Source: Micromonospora purpureochromogenes (GTDB lineage: Bacteria; Actinomycetota; Actinomycetes; Mycobacteriales; Micromonosporaceae). Taken from it: a stretch of 64,000 nucleotides of DNA. The stretch spans positions 558,001 through 622,000 of the forward strand of contig NZ_LT607410.1 of NCBI RefSeq assembly GCF_900091515.1, read 5' to 3'. Numbering within the stretch: the first letter of the stretch is position 1; each line of letters opens with the position of its first letter. Position numbers and translations under genes: made by a program. This document shows, piece after piece, positions 54,554 through 64,000 of the stretch. Under the pieces are notes generated by a model. That model ran no database searches. It worked only from the letters and a program-made list of their open reading frames with translations, and had not been told where the DNA came from.

Positions 54554-55759
54554 ATGAGGTTCGGACTTCCGTGGCTGCCCCGAACGGTGGCCACCGTGCT
54601 GCTTCTTCTCGGAGGGGTCGGCGTGCCCGCCGCGTCCGCCTCGGCGGCGCCGGCGGGGGCGGACCTCACTGTCGACCTGGCCGGCGCGACGATTCCGCTG
54701 GGGGTCACGAAGAAGACGCTTCACCTGAAGATCAGCAACCGGGGCGACGCGACCCCGACCCGGGTCGTCGTCCGGGTCGATGCGTCGGAGCTGGATAGGT
54801 TCGATTTCGGGATCATGCTCTGGCCGACCGGCGGGCCGCGTGACTGCGACGGCGATGTCTCCGGCTGGTACTGCGACCTGCTGCCGGATCAGCTTCCGGG
54901 GCCGGGCGAGACGGTGGAGCTTCCCATCCTCGCCACCGTCCAGACCGGAGAGCCCCTCGCGGGCCGGATCAAGGTGACGGTCGAGGTCAAGCCGGTCGAC
55001 ACGAATCCGGCCGACAATACGAAGTGGTTCCCGATCCAGGTGGTGGATCACCCTGAAGCCGACCTTTCGGTGGTCGCGCCGGACGTGACGCAGTCGGTGC
55101 GGATCGCTGCCGACGGCAGGCTCGCATCCACCGGCACGTTGAATCCGGGCGAGACGGGCGCGGTGCGCTACACGATCGCCAACCAGGGGCGGAAGCCGGT
55201 CGATGGCGTCAAGGTCGAACTGCGCGTGCCCACGGGCGCGACGTTCACCAGGCCGCCGGATGAATGCGTCCTCAGTGACGCCGGGCGTGCGGCGGTCTGC
55301 ACCTACGACCGGCTGGCCCTCGTTCCTGTCGACCAGGACACCGACCCGAACGACCAGCTCCACTCCGCCGTCGAGCTGTACCACCTGGTGACGGTGTCGG
55401 CCGCCACGAAGGCGCCGGTCACGTTGCGGAACGGGACCGTCCGGGTCGAGGGCCTGAGCGACCCGCGGTCGGACCTTTCCGGCCCGGCGCGGAGCGACCT
55501 TCCCACGAACGCCGTCGCCGTTCGGGCGGTCGACGTGGACGACAGCGACAACCAGGACGGGTTCGCGGTCGTGGTGGCCGCGAACAGCAGCGGCGGAGGT
55601 AGTGGCGGCAGCCCCGGTGACGGTGGTGGCGCTGGTGGTGGCGGCAGCTTGCCGATCACCGGGTCCCAGGCCGGGCTGACCGCCGGGGCCGGCCTCGCCA
55701 TGCTGGTGGGTGGCGGCGTGCTGCTGCTCCTGACCCGACGACGCCGGGCCATCCGGTGA
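54554..55759 (+). CDS. LPITG-anchored surface protein
   Basis: 401 residues, ATG with GGAGGG 6 nt upstream. Signal peptide to about residue 32 (ASASA). Ig-like or DUF11-type beta domains (ADLTVDLAGATIPLGVTKKTLHLKISNRGD, LNPGETGAVRYTIANQGRKPVDGVKVELRVPTGA). C-terminus is a Gly/Ser linker, LPITG, a hydrophobic stretch and RRRRAIR: a complete sortase sorting signal. No sortase gene in the window. Confidence 0.85.
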   Translation: MRFGLPWLPRTVATVLLLLGGVGVPAASASAAPAGADLTVDLAGATIPLGVTKKTLHLKISNRGDATPTRVVVRVDASELDRFDFGIMLWPTGGPRDCDGDVSGWYCDLLPDQLPGPGETVELPILATVQTGEPLAGRIKVTVEVKPVDTNPADNTKWFPIQVVDHPEADLSVVAPDVTQSVRIAADGRLASTGTLNPGETGAVRYTIANQGRKPVDGVKVELRVPTGATFTRPPDECVLSDAGRAAVCTYDRLALVPVDQDTDPNDQLHSAVELYHLVTVSAATKAPVTLRNGTVRVEGLSDPRSDLSGPARSDLPTNAVAVRAVDVDDSDNQDGFAVVVAANSSGGGSGGSPGDGGGAGGGGSLPITGSQAGLTAGAGLAMLVGGGVLLLLTRRRRAIR

Positions 55760-55919
55760 CCCTCGACGGGTGACCGGTGTCGGCGGTGGGCAGCTGGCCC
55801 TCCAGGATCCCGACCGCCGGGCCGACGATCCCGAGGGCCGCGAGGAGCGCAGATCCGGACGTGTAGGCGTCCCCTTTGGCTGGAGCGAGCTTGTCCTATC
55901 CCTGTGCGCTAATTCCGTC

Positions 55920-56432
55920 ATGGATGTCGTCGTCACAGGCGCACTCGTTGAAAACGGCGCGGTCCTGCTAGTACACCGCAGGCCGACCAAACGGGCATAC
56001 CCAGATGTCTGGGATCTGCCCGGGGGGCAGGTCGAGGCGGGTGAGTCGGAGCTACAAGCCCTCGCGCGTGAGATGCACGAGGAGCTCGGTGTTCACATTG
56101 CGGCGGAGTCCGCTTCACGGTTGGGCGTCTTGCATGCCGGCAGTGGTGAGGACGCCGTTCACGTGGGCGTCTGGCAAATTGGAGACTGGGTTGGCTCTCC
56201 GACCAACCGTGCACCTGACGAGCATGACGACATCGCATGGGTCGGGATCAGCGAGCTGGGCGGTCTTCCCCTCGTGCATGGCGTCTTGGCGGCAATGGTT
56301 CGTTCTCTGCCTGAGTTTGAGTGCGCCCGCAGGCACTCAGATGTCACCGACTGTAACCAGGATGACCGAGGAACCAAGGCCGGCTGTCGTGCATGTGCTG
56401 GGACGGATTCGTCAAGCAGGTGGTGGGACTAG
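55920..56432 (+). CDS. NUDIX hydrolase
   Basis: 170 residues; ATG at 55920. The Nudix box GxxxxxExxxxxxxREUxEExGU is perfect: Gly36, Glu42, Arg50, Glu51, Glu54, Glu55, Gly57. Preceded by LLVHRRPTKRAYPDVWDLPGG, MutT-like. Activity on an (oxidised) NTP or other nucleotide diphosphate is likely. Its C-terminal 35 residues after SLPEFE are low-complexity and probably run into the adjacent integrase relic; native length would be near 135. Confidence 0.85.
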   Translation: MDVVVTGALVENGAVLLVHRRPTKRAYPDVWDLPGGQVEAGESELQALAREMHEELGVHIAAESASRLGVLHAGSGEDAVHVGVWQIGDWVGSPTNRAPDEHDDIAWVGISELGGLPLVHGVLAAMVRSLPEFECARRHSDVTDCNQDDRGTKAGCRACAGTDSSSRWWD

Positions 56433-56448
56433 ACACCGTGCTGCCCTG

Positions 56449-56544
56449 GAAGGGCGCCGACACCTATGGGCACGTCCTGCCGGCGCGGCTCGTCAGGCTG
56501 CCTCGGCCATCGATCGCGTGCTGGGCGAGGAGGGGACGGCGTGA
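56449..56544 (+). pseudogene. Tyrosine-recombinase tail relic next to the att copy
   Basis: GADTYGHVLPA in one frame joins, after a single-base shift near 56490, ARQAASAIDRVLGEEGTA and a TGA at 56544 in the next frame. TYGHVLP with the catalytic Tyr and the RQAA-AIDRVL tail are typical integrase ends. It stops 56 bp before the tRNA-Ala-derived repeat. Confidence 0.6.
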
Positions 56545-56599
56545 CCGCTTGGCTGTACGAATGGCTGTACTCGGGACCGAGGTCAACCGGGGAAAGTGC

Positions 56600-56647
56600 T
56601 GGTGGAGCCCAGGGGACTCGAACCCCTAACCCCTGCCTTGCAAAGGC
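56600..56647. repeat. att-like 48-bp direct repeat of the tRNA-Ala 3' end
   Basis: Identical over 48 bp to 58326-58373, the 3' half of the tRNA-Ala gene including encoded CCA and the anticodon stem-loop. After it the sequence diverges at once. This is the classic tRNA-gene integration scar (attL or attR). Confidence 0.85.
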
Positions 56648-56958
56648 GGCTCCACACAGTTGATGCTTGCTGATCAATGCAGACGACTGGTGTTGTCGTC
56701 CGGGACTTTGCTGTCCCGTACCAACGGTTGACGGCTGTTGTCCCGCGTCTCGCTGACTTCCTGCTGACTGACGACCGTCAGCCCCGCCGGTCCTCACCTC
56801 GGGCCGGCGAGCGGTGCTGGGCTCAGCTCGACGGGCACCCTCGTCCAACCCCGCTCGCCTCGCCCGGTACGATCGCGAGCTTGTTCTCACTGCAGGGAGC
56901 CCATGAGATCCGCGTGCGGCCGCCCCGGCAGTTCCCATGCTGAGAGTAGGTTTCGTCA
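56648..56958. other. Gene-free accessory spacer
   Basis: No supported gene. A short hairpin GGGACTTTGCTGTCCC and a GACTGACGACCGTCAGC-type repeat near 56765 are seen. Probably internal DNA of the decayed element. Confidence 0.5.
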
Positions 56959-57339
56959 ATGGCATGCCGTATCAGTGAGCTCGTGCTCAAGTGCCGCGAC
57001 CCCGAGGTGCTGGCGCGGTTCTGGTGCGAGGTCCTGGACTTCATAGAGCTCGATCGCGAAGAGGGGGTCTACATCGAGATAGGTCCGCGCGAAGGGTTCG
57101 GCGGCCCGCAGCCGACGATCTTCCTCATCCGCAACGACGAGCCGAAGAACGGGCATTCCCGGCTGCACATCGACGTCAACCCCACCGACCGCGATCAGGA
57201 CGCCGAGCTCGAACGCCTCCTGGCCGCCGGGGCCAAACTCGTCGACATCGGTCAGCCCGCGGAGGCGTCCTGGCACGTCCTCGCCGATCCAGAAGGCAAC
57301 GAGTTCTGCCTGCTCAAGCGCCGCCTCGACCCACTCTGA
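56959..57339 (+). CDS. VOC family protein
   Basis: 126 residues, ATG. Glyoxalase-like: CRISELVLKCRDPEVLARFWCEVLDF and LADPEGNEFCLLKRR. It is the only intact gene inside the tRNA-Ala repeat-bounded segment. Substrate unknown. Probably carried in by the element. Confidence 0.82.
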   Translation: MACRISELVLKCRDPEVLARFWCEVLDFIELDREEGVYIEIGPREGFGGPQPTIFLIRNDEPKNGHSRLHIDVNPTDRDQDAELERLLAAGAKLVDIGQPAEASWHVLADPEGNEFCLLKRRLDPL

Positions 57340-57985
57340 CGGCCCTCGCCCAAACGATCGACGCAGCCGCCACCCCGCAGCCGCCGACAAGATCTGGCGA
57401 CCCCCATCAATAGCTGGGGGGCCGGGTGGACGCTCGACCCGCCCCGTGTCGCATGCGTGTTGGTGAGGCATTGACCCAGCCAGCGGAACCTCGCCATCCC
57501 GTCGCCGTCGACCCGCCCTTGTGGGAGCGGGCCGCCGTCGGGGCCGCCACGTCAAGACGGCCTTGACGCACGGACGGACGCTGGCGGTCCCGGCGGCGGT
57601 CTGCTCGGCTCGCCCCGGGTCTTCGGCGGTGGGATGGCGCTACCGCAACCACCCACGGACCGCGACCCGCCGACGGAGCCCCGGCCATCCTGGAGCCGGA
57701 GCGCCCCCGCCGGAGGCGCACTAGCCGCAACCCCGCGACCGCCGGCAGTTCGCCGACGCGGCTGGCGTGCCCTCCCCTACGCGGCGCGGGCACGTGGCTG
57801 CGCGGCCCGGCCGGCTGCCGGCCCACCCCTCACTCGTCAACGGTCTGTCGTTCTGCGGCGGCCCCCGGGCTTCCCGCTGTCCGCGCCAGCCGCCGGGCGT
57901 CAGGCGTGACGGCCGCAGAGCGACAGCGGCAGCGGCCGGCGCGCGCCCAGGCGGCGGCGCGTGCGGCCCGTTGCGGGCCGCCTTG
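57340..57985. other. Long gene-free accessory stretch
   Basis: 646 bp without a convincing ORF: frames open here are high-GC shadows of low-complexity Pro/Arg composition and lack a ribosome site or known motif. Consistent with decayed mobile DNA. Confidence 0.55.
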
Positions 57986-58310
57986 ATGCTGCCTAGCAAC
58001 TTCCGGCGTCAGGTCTGGCGCCCGTCGCTTGTCCGGGCAGGGCTTCTCGGCCAAGTGACCGAGTCCGGGCCCTTCAAGTTCCGCGCGAGCTGGCCCGACC
58101 GCGACGGCGTGGAATGGTCCGCGGAGTTCACCACCGAGCGGGAAGCGGTCGACTGCGTGGCGAGCAAGGCGGCCGGCGGACTCGCATACTCCGGCGGATT
58201 TCCACGAGTCGGTGCGCAGGGTCTTCGACAGTTCTACTGACGATTCGCTGACGACCGTAGAAGATCCTCAATCCGACGGCGATCCAGTCGAGGGAGAAGA
58301 CAGCCCGTGA
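57986..58310 (+). pseudogene. Tyrosine recombinase relic with catalytic core deleted
   Basis: Frame 1 gives MLPSNFRRQVWRPSLVRAGL and KFRASWPDRDGVEWSAEFTTEREAVDCVASKAAGGL, typical of an actinobacterial integrase just before its HDLRH motif; the frame then fails. A second frame gives DFHESVRRVFDSSTDDSLTT and ends at TGA 58308-58310, the usual integrase C-terminus. The R-H-x-x-R and Tyr core between is lost. It ends 15 bp before the tRNA-Ala repeat, the normal place for int beside att. Confidence 0.6.
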
Positions 58311-58325
58311 CCAGGCTGAATGGTG

Positions 58326-58401
58326 TGGTGGAGCCCAGGGGACTCGAACCCCTAACCCCTGCCTTGCAAAGGCAGTGCTCTGCCAGTTGAGCTAGGGCCC
58401 C
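58326..58401 (-). tRNA. tRNA-Ala (TGC)
   Basis: 73-nt cloverleaf (58401 to 58329) plus encoded CCA (58328-58326). Acceptor stem GGGGCCC/GGGCTCC with one G-U pair, anticodon TGC in CTTTGCAAG, T-loop GGTTCGAGTCC. Its 3' 48 nt are the attachment target repeated at 56600. Confidence 0.97.
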
Positions 58402-58444
58402 GAGGGCGGTCGGTGCCGCCTGGTGCTGGCCGCTGCCAGCGGGA

Positions 58445-58573
58445 TCAGCGCAGGTCGGGCGCGGTGGTGGCCTCGTGCCAGAGAGCGCGCTCGTCGTTGG
58501 AAGCCTTGACCTTCTTGGCGACCAGGGCGGCCACGCCGACGACGCCGACCAGGAACAGAAGCTTCTTGAACAT
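58445..58573 (-). CDS. DLW-39 family small protein
   Basis: 42 residues, MFKKLLFLVGVVGVAALVAKK..., then ASNDERALWHEATTAPDLR. One hydrophobic helix and a conserved LWxEAT tail place it with the DLW-39 family, usually found beside this tRNA pair in actinomycetes. Function unknown. Confidence 0.8.
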   Translation of the reverse strand: MFKKLLFLVGVVGVAALVAKKVKASNDERALWHEATTAPDLR

Positions 58574-58617
58574 GGGGCGACCCCTCGCGCTCGACTAGCC
58601 GTCGGAACGGTGTGCGG

Positions 58618-58691
58618 TGGGGCTAGCTGGAATCGAACCAGCGACCTCAGAGTTATCAGCTCTGCGCTCTAACCGACTGAGCTATAGCCCC
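58618..58691 (-). tRNA. tRNA-Ile (GAT)
   Basis: 74 nt from 58691 to 58618. GGGGCTATAGCTC start, anticodon GAT in CTGATAACT, T-arm GGTTCGATTCC, 3' end CTAGCCCCA; CCA is not encoded (next bases CCGC). Confidence 0.97.
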
Positions 58692-58935
58692 GCGTGGCGA
58701 CGAGCAAGGTTAACCCATCGCCACGTCCCGCCCCAAATCGGGGTGGCCGTGGCGCCCGTCCCACTCGTGACCGTACCCGTACCGACGGCGGGGCGGCGAC
58801 CGCTTTCCCCGGGCGGCCCTGCGCCGAGATCAACTCCGCCCGTCCGAGCCCCGCGACGGGCGGGGCGGGTGAAGAGAGCCGGACATGGCGACGCCGGGGC
58901 GACCGCGGTTGGCGGTGCCCCGGCGTCGTCGGGTG

Positions 58936-59820
58936 TCAGTCGCGCTCGGCGAGCGTCAACTCGATCCCGCCGACCAGGTCGGCGCAGACGTTGTAGACGA
59001 ACGCGCCGAGGGTGGCGAGCGCCGTGAACAGGACGACGTTGACCAGGCCGATCAGCGCCGAGCTGAGGATCACGCCCTTGGCGGTGATCTGGAACCCGCC
59101 GGAGCTCTGCCCGCCGGCGTTGACCAGGTCGGTGAGGCTGTCGTTGACGCTCTGGAAGACGCCCATCGCGTCCAGGGCCAGGTAGAGCACCGAGGTGGCG
59201 ACGACCACCACGATGAAGAGCACCACCGAGACGGCGAAGGCGAACTTCATCACGGACCACGGGTCGATCCGCTTGAGGTTCAGCCGGGCCCGGCGCGGCC
59301 CGCGGGACGCGGCCGAGCTGACCGAGCTACGCGCGGCGCGTACCGCGTCACCCACGCGCGCGGCTCCGACGGCCGCCGCTCCGCTGATACCCGGCGGCAG
59401 GCCGCCGCCGTTGGCGGGGCGGGCGGTGCCGGCCGGGCGGCCGCCGTCGGGCGACGGCCTGGTCGGGCCGCCCACCTTCGGCTGGGTGCCGGTGCCGGAC
59501 GGGGACGTGGCGGTGCCCGCCTTGATCGGCTGCGTGGTGGTGCCCGGCGCGACCGGGGCGCTGACCGGGGCGGCCGCGGAGGTCGGCGCGTCGCCCGGTG
59601 TCTCGGCCTTCTCGCTCGCCCCCGAGTCCTCCCCGGGCTTGTCCGGCGGCGGTGCCATGCCGGGGGCCCGGGTGAACTTCGGGGCAGGCGCGTCGGCGGG
59701 GACGGTCGCCCGGCCCACGGCAGCGCGGCCGGCCGCCGATGTGCCGCTCGTGGCGGCCTCTTCGTCGACCGGGGTGGCCGAGGTCCCCTTGTTCCCCGAC
59801 TTCGCCTGTGTCTCCGTCAT
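58936..59820 (-). CDS. DUF3566 membrane protein
   Basis: 294 residues, starting 4 bp after the gyrA stop. The N-terminal 165 residues are Pro/Thr/Gly-rich and disordered. The C-terminal DUF3566 part has two helices (KFAFAVSVVLFIVVVVATSV and ILSSALIGLVNVVLFTALATL), with LNLKRIDPWSV before the first. This is the usual gyrA neighbour in actinobacteria (Rv0007 type). Role not known. Confidence 0.92.
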   Translation of the reverse strand: MTETQAKSGNKGTSATPVDEEAATSGTSAAGRAAVGRATVPADAPAPKFTRAPGMAPPPDKPGEDSGASEKAETPGDAPTSAAAPVSAPVAPGTTTQPIKAGTATSPSGTGTQPKVGGPTRPSPDGGRPAGTARPANGGGLPPGISGAAAVGAARVGDAVRAARSSVSSAASRGPRRARLNLKRIDPWSVMKFAFAVSVVLFIVVVVATSVLYLALDAMGVFQSVNDSLTDLVNAGGQSSGGFQITAKGVILSSALIGLVNVVLFTALATLGAFVYNVCADLVGGIELTLAERD

Positions 59821-59824
59821 TCAA

Positions 59825-62344
59825 CTAGTCCTGTTCGTCAGGCTCGTCGGCATTGCGAGCAATCGCCACGATAGTCACGCCGTCCGGGAGGTCCATCAGC
59901 TTGACCCCCATTGTGTTCCGGTCACGCGTACGGCGTACAGGCTTCACCGGAGTCCGGATGACGCCGCCGTTGCTCGTGATCGCGAACAGCTCGTCCTCCG
60001 GGTCGATCACGACCGCGCCGACCAGACCACCGCGTCGCTCGGTGATCTTGGCAGTCAGCACGCCCTTACCTCCCCGGCCCTGGACCGGGTATTCCTCGAT
60101 CGGGGTACGTTTCGCGTATCCCCCGTTCGTGGCCACCAGAACGTCCAGACCCTCCCGAACCACCTCCATGGCCAGGAGCACGTCGTCGTCGGTGAAGCGC
60201 ATGCCGATCACGCCCGTGGTCGCCCGCCCCATCGGCCGCAGCGCCTCGTCGGAGGCGTTGAACCGGATCGCCTGCGCCTTCTTCGACACCATCAGCAGGT
60301 CGTCGGTGGGCGCGACGAGGGCAGCACCGACCAGCTCGTCCTCATCGCGCAGGTTGATCGCGATGATGCCGCCGGAACGGGGGGAGTCGAACTCCTCGAG
60401 CCGCGTCTTCTTCACCAGGCCGTTCTTCGTGGCCAGTACCAGGTAGGGAGCCACCTGGTAGTTCGGAATTTCGATGATCTGCGCGATCTGCTCGTCCGGT
60501 TGGAAGGCGAGCAGGTTGGCCACGTGCTGGCCCTTGGCCACCCTACTGGCTTCCGGCAGCTCGTACGCCTTGGCCCGGTAGACGCGGCCCTTGTTCGTGA
60601 AGAAGAGGATCCAGTCGTGGGTGGAGCATACGAAGAAATGGCTGACGATGTCGTCCTGCCGCAGGGTGGCGCCGCTGACGCCCTTGCCGCCGCGCCGCTG
60701 GGAGCGGTAGAGGTCGACCTTGGTCCGCTTGGCGTACCCGGTGCGGGTGATCGTGACGACCACGTCCTCGCGGGCGATCAGGTCCTCCATGGAGACCTCG
60801 CCCTCGAACGGCACGATCTTCGTGCGCCGCTCGTCGCCCCACTTCGCGACGATCTCACCGAGCTCCTCAGAGACGATCCTCCGCTGCCGCTCCGGCTTGG
60901 CGAGGATGTCCTTGAGGTCGGCGATCTCGATCTCGAGCTTGGTGAGGTCGTCGATGATGCGCTGCCGCTCCAGGGCGGCCAGGCGGCGCAGCTGCATGTC
61001 CAGGATCGCGGTCGCCTGGATCTCGTCGATCTCCAGCAGCCGGATCAGGCCCTGCCGGGCGTCGTCCACCGTGGGCGAGCGCCGGATCAGGGCGATCACC
61101 TCGTCGAGGGCGTCCAGCGCCTTGGCCAGACCGCGCAGGATGTGCGCCCGCTCCTCGGCCTTGCGCAGCCGGAACGCGGTCCGTCGGCGGATGACGTCGA
61201 TCTGGTGCTCGACGTAGTAGCGGAGGAACTGGGCCAGGTTGAGCGTGCGCGGCACCCCGTCGACCAGGGCCAGCATGTTGGCGCCGAAGGTCTCCTGGAG
61301 CTGGGTGTGCTTGTAGAGGTTGTTCAGCACCACCTTGGCGACCGCGTCGCGCTTGAGCACGAGCACGATCCGCATGCCGGTACGCCCGGAGGACTCGTCG
61401 CGGATGTCGGCGATGCCGGCGAGCTTGCCCTCTTTGATCAGCTCGGCGATCCGCTCGGCCAGGTTGTCCGGGTTGACCTGGTAGGGCAGCTCGCTGACCA
61501 CCAGGCAGGGGCGGCCGCGCTTGTCCTCCTCGACCTCCACCACGGCGCGCATCCGGATCGAGCCGCGCCCGGTCCGGTACGCGTCCTGGATCGCGGCCTG
61601 GCCGACGATCAGGCCGTAGGTGGGGAAGTCAGGGCCCTTGACGATCTCCAGTAGCGCTTCGAGGGTGGTCGCCTCGTCCGCCTCCGGGTGCTCCAGGCAC
61701 CACTGCACCGCCGCGCCGATCTCGCGCAGGTTGTGCGGCGGGATCTTGGTGGCCATGCCGACCGCGATGCCCTCGGAGCCGTTGACCAGCAGGTTGGGGA
61801 TCCGCGACGGCAGGATGGTGGGCTCCTTGGCCCGGCCGTCGTAGTTGTCCTGCAGGTCGACGGTGTCCTCGTCGATGTCCCGCAGCATCTCCATGGCCAG
61901 CGGGTCGAGCTTGCACTCGGTGTACCGCATGGCGGCGGCCGGGTCGTTGCCCGGGGAGCCGAAGTTGCCGTTGCCGTCCACCAGCGGGTACCGCAGCGAC
62001 CAGGGCTGCGCCATCCGGACCAGCGCGTCGTAGATCGCCGAGTCGCCGTGCGGGTGGAACTGACCCATCACGTCACCGACGACCCGGGAGCACTTCACGT
62101 AGCCGCGGTCCGGCCGGTAGCCGGAGTCGAACATGGCGTAAAGGATCTTGCGGTGGACCGGCTTGAGCCCGTCCCGGACGTCCGGCAGGGCCCGCCCGAC
62201 GATGACGCTCATCGCGTAGTCGAGGTACGAGCGCTGCATCTCGACCTCGAGGCCGACCGGCTCGATCCGGTCGTGCGCCACGACGGCCGCGGTTGTCTCC
62301 GGGATCTCCGGCTCGCTCGGGGTGGACTCGGGAGTATCGGTCAC
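59825..62344 (-). CDS. gyrA: DNA gyrase subunit A
   Basis: 839 residues. N-terminus: [27 protein letters not shown]; catalytic Tyr141 in MRYTECKL. Quinolone-determining region [15 protein letters not shown] has Ser102 and Asp106, the sensitive-type residues. GyrA box QRRGGKG at about 547-553, then the C-terminal DNA-wrapping propeller. With GyrB it introduces negative supercoils. Gap of 128 bp from gyrB. Confidence 0.98.
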   Translation of the reverse strand: MTDTPESTPSEPEIPETTAAVVAHDRIEPVGLEVEMQRSYLDYAMSVIVGRALPDVRDGLKPVHRKILYAMFDSGYRPDRGYVKCSRVVGDVMGQFHPHGDSAIYDALVRMAQPWSLRYPLVDGNGNFGSPGNDPAAAMRYTECKLDPLAMEMLRDIDEDTVDLQDNYDGRAKEPTILPSRIPNLLVNGSEGIAVGMATKIPPHNLREIGAAVQWCLEHPEADEATTLEALLEIVKGPDFPTYGLIVGQAAIQDAYRTGRGSIRMRAVVEVEEDKRGRPCLVVSELPYQVNPDNLAERIAELIKEGKLAGIADIRDESSGRTGMRIVLVLKRDAVAKVVLNNLYKHTQLQETFGANMLALVDGVPRTLNLAQFLRYYVEHQIDVIRRRTAFRLRKAEERAHILRGLAKALDALDEVIALIRRSPTVDDARQGLIRLLEIDEIQATAILDMQLRRLAALERQRIIDDLTKLEIEIADLKDILAKPERQRRIVSEELGEIVAKWGDERRTKIVPFEGEVSMEDLIAREDVVVTITRTGYAKRTKVDLYRSQRRGGKGVSGATLRQDDIVSHFFVCSTHDWILFFTNKGRVYRAKAYELPEASRVAKGQHVANLLAFQPDEQIAQIIEIPNYQVAPYLVLATKNGLVKKTRLEEFDSPRSGGIIAINLRDEDELVGAALVAPTDDLLMVSKKAQAIRFNASDEALRPMGRATTGVIGMRFTDDDVLLAMEVVREGLDVLVATNGGYAKRTPIEEYPVQGRGGKGVLTAKITERRGGLVGAVVIDPEDELFAITSNGGVIRTPVKPVRRTRDRNTMGVKLMDLPDGVTIVAIARNADEPDEQD

Positions 62345-62380
62345 TGTTAACCCTTATCAGACTCAGAGTCGTTTTCGTGC

Positions 62381-62420
62381 TGTGGATAACGGCTGTGGAA
62401 ACCGGCCAAGCTGTGGATAA
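62381..62420. other. Two perfect DnaA-box sequences between gyrB and gyrA
   Basis: TGTGGATAA at 62381-62389 and 62412-62420 (complement TTATCCACA, the DnaA consensus), 31 bp apart, with related TGTGGAAAC and TGTGGACCG beside them. They could bind DnaA and regulate gyrA, or belong to the wider oriC region. Confidence 0.65.
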
Positions 62421-62472
62421 CTCTGTGGACCGGCGGGTCGGCCGGGAGCGCCGGCCGACCCACCCACCACCG

Positions 62473-64000
<1,528 letters not shown>

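Noticed and set aside
56600..56647. Second tRNA-Ala gene
   Set aside because: Only the 3' half is present; the D-arm and 5' acceptor strand are missing, so it is an att copy.
57340..57985. Possible genes in the gap beside the integrase relic
   Set aside because: All frames are short, low-complexity, and lack ribosome sites or motifs.

Overview
The window is very GC-rich DNA from an actinomycete, most likely Micromonosporaceae (Micromonospora or a close relative). This rests on the gene content: a gyrB-gyrA-DUF3566-tRNA-Ile-DLW39-tRNA-Ala block, a DUF5753 (Scr1-type) regulator paired with DUF397, SigE-type sigma factors, GTG starts, and many start codons placed 6-7 nt after a TANNNT -10 hexamer (leaderless transcripts). 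The gyrase block implies that oriC lies just beyond the right edge. This is inference from composition and families, not a database match.

Left part (1-26 kb) is ordinary chromosome: the tail of a membrane protein, a GCS2-type carboxylate-amine ligase, a divergent yceI/marR pair, a 929-aa HTH/NB-ARC/TPR regulator, and a leucine/isovalerate-type catabolic cluster (TetR, biotin carboxylase, HMG-CoA-lyase-like enzyme, carboxyltransferase, acyl-CoA dehydrogenase). These are followed by a coupled HSP90-TPR operon, an MFS/VanZ convergent pair, a truncated FAD monooxygenase overlapping a TetR gene, a two-domain rhodanese, an SGNH hydrolase with a barrel-less amidohydrolase-like protein, a HIT protein and a lipoprotein.

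Middle (26-51 kb) holds a small toxin-antitoxin-like cluster (CxxC protein, DUF5753/DUF397, VapBC), a SigE-family sigma factor with its membrane beta-propeller partner, proS, two CBS-pair proteins, SufE, a DsbA-like oxidoreductase and a YbaK protein. It continues with an SDR, a GAP-family membrane protein, a lipoprotein, an MFS exporter under a MerR-type operator, a giant CtpI-like P-type ATPase whose N-terminal half is a degenerate ATPase copy, an MBL hydrolase, a Ser/Thr kinase, a Sua5 protein and an ArsR/ArsI pair. A parS-like site lies at 33995.

Right part (51-58.4 kb) is accessory and decaying: a secreted carnitine of Ig-like/carboxypeptidase-regulatory repeats is better read simply as a secreted repeat protein, next to a methyltransferase pseudogene, an LPITG surface protein, a NUDIX hydrolase, three tyrosine-recombinase relics and a 48-bp direct repeat of the tRNA-Ala 3' end. 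I read this as a tRNA-Ala integration hot spot holding the scars of more than one integrative element. The end (58.4-64 kb) returns to core genome: tRNA-Ala, DLW-39, tRNA-Ile, DUF3566, gyrA and partial gyrB, with two perfect DnaA-box sequences between gyrA and gyrB.

Many minus-strand genes end in long perfect hairpins; four of them share a GATC-based stem and look like a dispersed repeat family. No rRNA, CRISPR array or intact transposase was seen.
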